From a bacterium (GTDB lineage Bacteria > JAMCPX01), in contig JAJYYW010000132.1 in the NCBI GenBank assembly GCA_021800575.1, positions 1-5,141 on the forward strand: 5,141 bases of DNA, given 5' to 3'. Numbering within the stretch: position 1 is the stretch's first letter; each line of letters opens with the position of its first letter. Of this stretch, positions 1 through 3,150 are shown piece after piece. Position numbers and translations under genes: made by a program. Under the pieces are notes generated by a model that was not told where the DNA came from, did no database searches, and worked only from the letters and a program-made list of their open reading frames with translations.

Positions 1-999
1 AACGGCTCGGCACCGGCGGAAACAGAGTACGACCTCGGGAATACGGTTTACTCGAGTTTCAGCGGCGGCAGCTGTCTGGACTGCGGCGTCATCATCGATC
101 CGCTTGACCACGGCTTCATCGTCTCTTCCGGAGACGGATACCGTGTTGTCAATTATTCCGGGAGCGTGATCAAATCTTTTCTCTCGAACCCTTCGGCAAC
201 ACTGCCGGTCGACCTTTCGACGGAAAACTTCGGGTATGACCCTGTCAGCAATCTGATCTATTCACCGGAATACGCGGACGGCGGCACGATCACGTCGACC
301 GACGAGTATCTCTGGGCAGCCAATATCACCACTGGCAAGCTGTACCACTGGGTGTACAGGATGGTGGATACCAACGCAGATCCGGTCAACGGGATACCAG
401 AATTGGTCAGTACCGGCATCGGTTCCATGACCGCCGACGCGGTTGCAGTCGACCCTTCCACCGGCATTATGGCCATTGGGCATGAGTGGACACCCCTGCT
501 GATCCTTCTGAACATGAACGCCGCGGTTTTCACCGATACAACGGGGACCTTCAATGCACCGTACGCCGTGATACCCTTGCAAAACGTCTATTCGCCGAGC
601 GGCTATCTGACCACCGGCATGGTGATCGAGCCGTCGAGCCACATCATGTTCCTCGAAGAGGAATTCGGAGATGCAATCGGCGCTGCACAGCTGCCGACGA
701 CGACAACCTCGGGAAGCATTACCATTACCTCGTACACATCGGCACAGCTTCCGACACCAACGACCATGTGCCCCACACTGTCATCGTGGAGCAATGTCGG
801 AGACCCCCACGGACTTTCCGTATTCACGGCGGTCATCGCCGGCGAGCCTATGGGATTGCTGATCGATGGTTCGGATTCATGCCTTGCCATCGTTGATCTG
901 CATAAGTTGTTGAACGCACCGAAGCAGGCTGGTACCAACACGGTTTCTTCAACCTACGATCTGTTGGCCAACGGGGTCATCAGTTTTATCGGGATATGA
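1..999 (+). CDS. Probable secreted beta-propeller-like protein, 3' part of the gene (5' end outside the window)
   Basis: The frame is open from base 1 and ends at TGA 997-999, giving 332 visible residues with no start in the window. The in-frame GTG at 166 has no ribosome binding site, and similar sequence continues upstream of it, so it is not the start. The protein is rich in Gly, Thr, Ser, Asp and hydrophobic beta-strand segments. It shows repeated units of the type hydrophobic-x-D/E-P-x-x-x-x-hydrophobic: GVIIDPLDHGFIVSS near residue 29, FGYDPVSNLIYSP, VAVDPSTGIMAIG and MVIEPSSHIMFLE. These look like degenerate NHL/YVTN-type propeller blades. Four cysteines are visible: a CLDC pair at residues 25 and 28, then 257 and 294; they could form disulfides in the periplasm or outside the cell. 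No catalytic motif is recognisable. Lacking the N-terminus, I cannot say whether it is a lipoprotein like its downstream neighbours. A terminator 45 bases after the stop ends this transcription unit. Coding status is secure, the fold is likely, and the function is unknown. Confidence 0.85.
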   Translation, partial: NGSAPAETEYDLGNTVYSSFSGGSCLDCGVIIDPLDHGFIVSSGDGYRVVNYSGSVIKSFLSNPSATLPVDLSTENFGYDPVSNLIYSPEYADGGTITSTDEYLWAANITTGKLYHWVYRMVDTNADPVNGIPELVSTGIGSMTADAVAVDPSTGIMAIGHEWTPLLILLNMNAAVFTDTTGTFNAPYAVIPLQNVYSPSGYLTTGMVIEPSSHIMFLEEEFGDAIGAAQLPTTTTSGSITITSYTSAQLPTPTTMCPTLSSWSNVGDPHGLSVFTAVIAGEPMGLLIDGSDSCLAIVDLHKLLNAPKQAGTNTVSSTYDLLANGVISFIGI

Positions 1000-1001
1000 T
1001 C

Positions 1002-1019
1002 TCAGGCGATTCAGCCTGA
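1002..1019. repeat. 18-bp dyad (6-bp arms, 6-base centre)
   Basis: TCAGGC at 1002-1007 and GCCTGA at 1014-1019 are perfect inverted arms around GATTCA, starting three bases after the stop codon of the upstream gene. In RNA it would be a small hairpin before the terminator. As DNA it is centred about 100 bp upstream of the start point predicted from the sigma-54-like promoter at 1085-1100, a usual place for an enhancer-binding-protein site. Either role is inference; short dyads also occur by chance. Confidence 0.4.
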
Positions 1020-1043
1020 TATTCCCTGAATACAGGTTCAATC

Positions 1044-1077
1044 GGGGCAAGGGTGTGACCCGTGCCCCTTTCTTCTT
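1044..1077 (+). terminator. Intrinsic terminator after the first gene
   Basis: GGGGCA (1044-1049) pairs with TGCCCC (1063-1068). After a single A/G mismatch, GGG (1051-1053) pairs with CCC (1059-1061), leaving a 5-base loop. A T-rich tract (TTTCTTCTTT) follows at once from 1069. Position and structure fit a rho-independent terminator for the gene ending at 999. Confidence 0.82.
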
Positions 1078-1084
1078 TCATGAG

Positions 1085-1100
1085 CGGAACTTTTTTTGCA
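1085..1100 (+). promoter_or_regulatory. Candidate sigma-54 (RpoN) promoter, -24/-12 type
   Basis: The stretch CGGAACTTTTTTTGCA matches 9 of the 12 fixed positions of the RpoN consensus TGGCACGNNNNTTGCW. The essential GG (1086-1087) and GC (1098-1099) are exactly 12 bases apart, and AC and TTGCA are conserved. The predicted start point is near 1111. That gives a leader of about 32 bases containing the ribosome binding site of the gene at 1143. No good -35/-10 pair is visible in the same interval. Low-complexity T-runs could produce part of the match by chance. Confidence 0.5.
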
Positions 1101-1128
1101 CTGGACCGTTGAATAAGAATAAAACTCT

Positions 1129-1136
1129 AAAGGAGG
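1129..1136 (+). promoter_or_regulatory. Strong ribosome binding site for the 85-residue protein
   Basis: AAAGGAGG lies 6 bases before ATG 1143, a near-complete match to the 16S rRNA anti-Shine-Dalgarno sequence. It fixes this start and rules out the overlapping frame that begins at 1055. Confidence 0.85.
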
Positions 1137-1142
1137 CAGAAT

Positions 1143-1400
1143 ATGAAGAAACGGATCATTGGGTTTACGGGGTTAATCCTCGTGATGGTAACATTGGTTT
1201 TTTGCGCAGCACCGGCGGTGAACACGGCACAGGCAGCCGGTCCTCATCCCCGGATGGTCAGGGCAATAGACATGCTCAGACACACCAGGTCGATCCTTGA
1301 ACAGGCACCGCCGGCGTTCGGAGGACACAAGGCGCTGGCCATAAAACGCGTCAATGAAGCAATCCATCAGCTGCGCCTGGCCCTGAGGTATGCACGTTAA
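1143..1400 (+). CDS. Small secreted basic helical protein, 85 residues
   Basis: The start ATG follows a very strong Shine-Dalgarno sequence. Residues 1-32 form a Sec signal peptide: MKKR basic end, a hydrophobic core from I5 to about A23, and a cleavage motif A29-Q30-A31. The mature part, about 53 residues, is strongly basic (about ten Arg/Lys against three acidic residues). It appears to be two amphipathic helices, roughly residues 36-55 and 62-84, joined by the turn PPAFGGHK. The pattern HPxM-x2-A-x3-L ... GGHK-x2-AI-x3-N-x-AI resembles a small family of uncharacterised periplasmic proteins that I recall from proteobacteria (HPxM... GGHR/K-x2-A). I cannot name a family entry and no function is established. 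Cys21 sits inside the signal core with Phe before it, so it is not a lipobox. The gene stands alone between two hairpins and probably has its own promoter, possibly sigma-54 dependent. Confidence 0.85.
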   Translation: MKKRIIGFTGLILVMVTLVFCAAPAVNTAQAAGPHPRMVRAIDMLRHTRSILEQAPPAFGGHKALAIKRVNEAIHQLRLALRYAR

Positions 1401-1409
1401 CGGATAACA

Positions 1410-1439
1410 CGGTTCAAACCGGATAGATTCACGCCGGTT
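1410..1439 (+). repeat. Overlapping alternative inverted repeats after the small gene
   Basis: CGGTT (1410-1414) can pair with AACCG (1417-1421). Alternatively AACCGG (1417-1422) can pair with CCGGTT (1434-1439) across an 11-base loop. The two pairings exclude each other because they share 1417-1421. The segment lies between the stop codon at 1400 and the GC-rich hairpin at 1459. No function can be assigned. Confidence 0.35.
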
Positions 1440-1458
1440 ACCAGTTTCCTTAAAATGA

Positions 1459-1483
1459 GGGGGCGGGGCTTTGCCCTGCCCCC
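1459..1483 (+). terminator. GC-rich hairpin, probable terminator of the small gene
   Basis: GGGGGC (1459-1464) pairs with GCCCCC (1478-1483), a G-T wobble follows (1465/1477), and GGGC (1466-1469) pairs with GCCC (1473-1476) around a TTT loop: an 11-bp, very stable stem. The usual immediate T-tract is missing (TGTAACTG follows). The nearest T-run is T7 at 1507-1513. It may still terminate or protect the 3' end of the mRNA. Confidence 0.6.
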
Positions 1484-1497
1484 TGTAACTGTATAAT
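1471..1497 (+). promoter_or_regulatory. Weak candidate sigma-70-type promoter
   Basis: A perfect TATAAT lies at 1492-1497, with TTGCCC (1471-1476, 4/6 to TTGACA) 15 bp upstream. The spacer is short and the -35 falls in the hairpin arm. If used, transcription would start near 1504 and the ATCTGTGAC direct repeat would lie in the leader of the 1582 gene. This competes with the model in which that repeat is the upstream part of the promoter. Confidence 0.25.
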
Positions 1498-1521
1498 TTC
1501 ACGTCATTTTTTTAAAAAAAT

Positions 1522-1558
1522 CCTATCTGTGACCAATCTGTGACTTTTCGTGCGGTAT
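1522..1558 (+). promoter_or_regulatory. Shared upstream element, copy 1 (tandem ATCTGTGAC direct repeat)
   Basis: The half-site ATCTGTGAC occurs at 1525-1533 and 1536-1544, an 11-bp period, followed by TTTTC and ending in GGTAT. The whole 37-bp block recurs at 3088-3124 with two mismatches (1550 and 1553). Head-to-tail 11-bp spacing is typical of OmpR/PhoB-family response-regulator sites. Read as CTGTGAC-CAAT-CTGTGAC, 14 of 18 positions agree with the E. coli Pho box consensus CTGTCATAWAWCTGTMAY. TATTCT at 1556-1561, 11 bases after the second half-site, could be the -10 of an activator-dependent promoter with the repeat in place of a -35. The element ends 23 bases before ATG 1582. The duplication is certain; the operator role is inferred. 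Confidence 0.65.
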
Positions 1559-1568
1559 TCTTTCGTAC

Positions 1569-1575
1569 AAAGGAG
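1569..1575 (+). promoter_or_regulatory. Ribosome binding site of the 461-residue lipoprotein
   Basis: AAAGGAG lies 6 bases upstream of ATG 1582. It selects this start over the in-frame GTG at 1540, which lies inside the conserved direct repeat, has no Shine-Dalgarno sequence and would put 14 residues ahead of the signal peptide. Confidence 0.85.
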
Positions 1576-1581
1576 AATTGT

Positions 1582-2967
1582 ATGAAAGAAAAAAAGAAGG
1601 CAATCTGTATAATAGGGTTATTACTGTTTGCCGCACTGGCGGCCATGTCCGGATGCGCATCAAACGGTAAAAACGGCGCAACAGGACCGGCTGGGACAAC
1701 GGGTGCAACGGGTTCGCAGGGGCCAACGGATCCAACAGTATCATGGGTAATGCCTGTACAGGGAGCTACTGGTGTTTACACAGACTCAGTCATCAAGGTT
1801 GGTTTTGCAAAACCTATCAGCTCATCAACGATTAATGCATCGACATTTTCGCTCTCATCAGGAGGTGTAAATATCACAGGTACCATATCGTACAACGCAG
1901 GCTCGCAGACCGCATTCTTTGATCCGAACGTGCCATTGTCGCAGTTCGGCTATTACACGGCAACCCTGACGACCGGCATAAGGGACACATCTGGTAATCC
2001 GATTCCGGCAACCTATACATGGTCCTTCATGGCAGGGGGATCGTCAACGCCGGCAATGATGTATGTAACTGATTTTAACAACCCGTCACTTGATGTTTTC
2101 AATAATGCCGGAACAGCCTCAGGAAATGTTGTGCCTGACCGAACCATCAGCGGTGCGGCCACAACATTTAATGAACCGGTTTTTCTATGGCTGGACAAAG
2201 GGTCAGACCGTTTATACATCTCTGATGACGTCACAGGACACATCCTTGTGTTTAATAATGCGACAACAGTTAATGGAAACATCGCACCCAGTCGCACCAT
2301 CTCTTCAGCCAGTTTAAGCATCCCGGAGGGGATTTGGCTTGATTCATCTTCGGATACACTTTACGTTGTAGATAACATAAATAACTCCATTTTGGCCTTT
2401 GACAACGCCAGCACGCTGAACGGTTCTGTGACTGCTTCCCGCATCATATCAGGTTCGAACACAACGTTAAATAGTCCAATCGGAATCTGGCTTGATGCAA
2501 CAAACGACACCCTGTATATTACAAATTGGAACGCCAATGCTATTCTGGTATTTGATAACGCAAGCACAGCCACCGGCAATGTAACTCCATCAAGAATCAT
2601 TTCAGGATCAAATACGGGGTTAAATGGCCCCCAGGGAATCTGGCTCGATGCTACATCCGATCAACTGTACGTTGCAAACCAGTTTGGTCACAGCGTTACG
2701 GTATTCGACAATGCCAGTACAGCCACCGGCAATATAGCGCCTTCGAGAACCATCAGCGGTGCAAGCACAGGTTTAGCATCACCCACAGGCGTATGGTATG
2801 ACGCATCTACAAACAGGCTTTATGTGGCAGATCAGTTTGCAGATTCTATTTCGGTATTTGACGGCGGCAATACAGTAACCGGCAATATAACACCTTCAAA
2901 AGTCATCGCGGGTCCGAATACAAATCTCAATGGCACAAAAACGCTCTGGCTGGATTTGAATCCCTAA
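1582..2967 (+). CDS. Lipoprotein with collagen-like linker, bacterial Ig-like domain and six-repeat beta-propeller
   Basis: The product has 461 residues. Residues 1-25 are a lipoprotein signal (basic MKEKKK, hydrophobic core, MSGC with Cys25 as the lipidated residue). Residues 29-49 form seven Gly-X-Y triplets (GKN GAT GPA GTT GAT GSQ GPT), a short collagen-like linker. Residues about 50-153 match the SbsA/Big_5-type Ig-like domain: P-x-V start, GATGV, KVGFAKPI, STINASTF, the D-x-S-GNP motif at 135-140 and the final WSF. Residues 161-461 are six repeats of 49-51 residues with the core LYV-x-(D/N)-x5-I-x-VFDNAST-x-TGN-(I/V)-x-PSR-x-ISG-x2-T-x-L-x2-P-x-GIWLD, typical of NHL-like propellers. This predicts a lipid-anchored six-bladed head on a short stalk, probably in the outer membrane and perhaps surface-exposed. 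No catalytic or cofactor-binding residues are evident; ligand or partner binding is a guess. It is flanked by a probable terminator and a strong one, so it is probably monocistronic and controlled through the element at 1522-1558. Confidence 0.9.
   Translation: MKEKKKAICIIGLLLFAALAAMSGCASNGKNGATGPAGTTGATGSQGPTDPTVSWVMPVQGATGVYTDSVIKVGFAKPISSSTINASTFSLSSGGVNITGTISYNAGSQTAFFDPNVPLSQFGYYTATLTTGIRDTSGNPIPATYTWSFMAGGSSTPAMMYVTDFNNPSLDVFNNAGTASGNVVPDRTISGAATTFNEPVFLWLDKGSDRLYISDDVTGHILVFNNATTVNGNIAPSRTISSASLSIPEGIWLDSSSDTLYVVDNINNSILAFDNASTLNGSVTASRIISGSNTTLNSPIGIWLDATNDTLYITNWNANAILVFDNASTATGNVTPSRIISGSNTGLNGPQGIWLDATSDQLYVANQFGHSVTVFDNASTATGNIAPSRTISGASTGLASPTGVWYDASTNRLYVADQFADSISVFDGGNTVTGNITPSKVIAGPNTNLNGTKTLWLDLNP
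2062..2964 (+). repeat. Six tandem propeller-blade repeats (about 150 nt each)
   Basis: Units start at the codon for the Tyr of YV/YI and run 2062-2214, 2215-2361, 2362-2514, 2515-2667, 2668-2820 and 2821-2964. They encode 51, 49, 51, 51, 51 and 48 residues. Units 3-5 are most alike; units 4 and 5 share the stretch ACAGCCACCGGCAAT. The first unit is the most diverged (NNPSLDVF, FLWLDKGSDRL). The last ends in WLDLNP without its own final strand, so the MMYVTD strand at the start of unit 1 may close the ring. Confidence 0.85.
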
Positions 2968-2995
2968 CACCGGGACACGAGGTTTGGTATCTGTC

Positions 2996-3023
2996 AGGGG
3001 CGGGTTTTCCCGCCCCTTTCTTT
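2996..3023 (+). terminator. Strong intrinsic terminator after the 461-residue lipoprotein
   Basis: AGGGGCGGG (2996-3004) and CCCGCCCCT (3009-3017) form a perfect 9-bp stem with a TTTT loop, followed by TTCTTT (3018-3023). It lies 28 bases after the stop and separates this gene from the one at 3151. Confidence 0.88.
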
Positions 3024-3038
3024 ATGCGCTCTGAAGCC

Positions 3039-3051
3039 CCATGATTCATGG
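3039..3051. repeat. 13-bp palindrome CCATGATTCATGG
   Basis: Two perfect 6-base arms (CCATGA/TCATGG) around a central T lie in the intergenic region about 40 bp before the conserved direct repeat. The 1-base centre suits a dimeric protein-binding site better than an RNA hairpin. No equivalent is seen upstream of the 1582 gene. It may be chance. Confidence 0.3.
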
Positions 3052-3087
3052 TGAGGACACTGCGATAGGATCTCATTCCTTATCCTC

Positions 3088-3124
3088 CCTATCTGTGACC
3101 AATCTGTGACTTTTCATGTGGTAT
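3088..3124 (+). promoter_or_regulatory. Shared upstream element, copy 2 (tandem ATCTGTGAC direct repeat)
   Basis: This is the second copy of the block at 1522-1558. Half-sites are at 3091-3099 and 3102-3110, again with an 11-bp period. The first 28 bases are identical between copies; the only differences are A3116 and T3119. TATGAG at 3122-3127 would be the matching weak -10. The block ends 26 bases before ATG 3151, nearly the same distance as in copy 1. Conservation at the same place before two otherwise different genes supports a shared regulator rather than a random repeat. Confidence 0.65.
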
Positions 3125-3141
3125 GAGTTTACCATGAAAAG
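3110..3141 (+). promoter_or_regulatory. Inverted repeat or leader hairpin reaching the ribosome binding site
   Basis: CTTTTCAT (3110-3117) and GGTA (3120-3123) pair with TACCATGAAAAG (3130-3141) around a 6-base loop, giving 12 base pairs with a GT bulge at 3118-3119. The 3' arm ends in the AAAAG of the ribosome binding site AAAAGGAG (3137-3144). If transcription starts upstream, this could partly hide the site. If it starts near 3134, it acts only as a DNA palindrome. The corresponding region of the 1582 gene forms only a weak, imperfect version. Confidence 0.4.
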
Positions 3142-3150
3142 GAGAAACCT

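Noticed and set aside
166..999. GTG 166 as the start of the first gene
   Set aside because: No Shine-Dalgarno sequence precedes it. The frame is open to base 1 with the same kind of sequence, including the CLDC pair and a blade-like unit.
1204..1206. Cys21 of the small protein as a lipidation site
   Set aside because: The preceding residues are LVF; Phe at -1 does not fit a lipobox, and an AQA cleavage motif follows.
1055..1300. Plus-strand open frame of 81 codons overlapping the small gene
   Set aside because: It starts within the terminator region, lacks a ribosome binding site, and overlaps out of frame a gene with a strong site and a clear signal peptide.
1525..1544. CRP/FNR-type site based on TGTGA
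   Set aside because: The two TGTGA motifs are in direct, not inverted, orientation, so the CRP/FNR dimer geometry is not met.
1540..1581. An upstream GTG start that would lengthen the 461-residue lipoprotein by 14 residues
   Set aside because: It lies inside the conserved direct repeat, has no ribosome binding site and would spoil the signal peptide. ATG 1582 has AAAGGAG at ideal spacing.
2426..2432. A further CTGTGAC half-site inside the 461-residue lipoprotein gene
   Set aside because: It is single, inside coding sequence, and has no partner 11 bp away. ATCTGTCA at 2989-2996 is likewise solitary.
3049..3064. A second sigma-54-like site before the 651-residue lipoprotein gene
   Set aside because: GG and GC have the right 12-base spacing, but only 7 of 12 consensus positions match and TTGC is CTGC. 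It is too weak to list.
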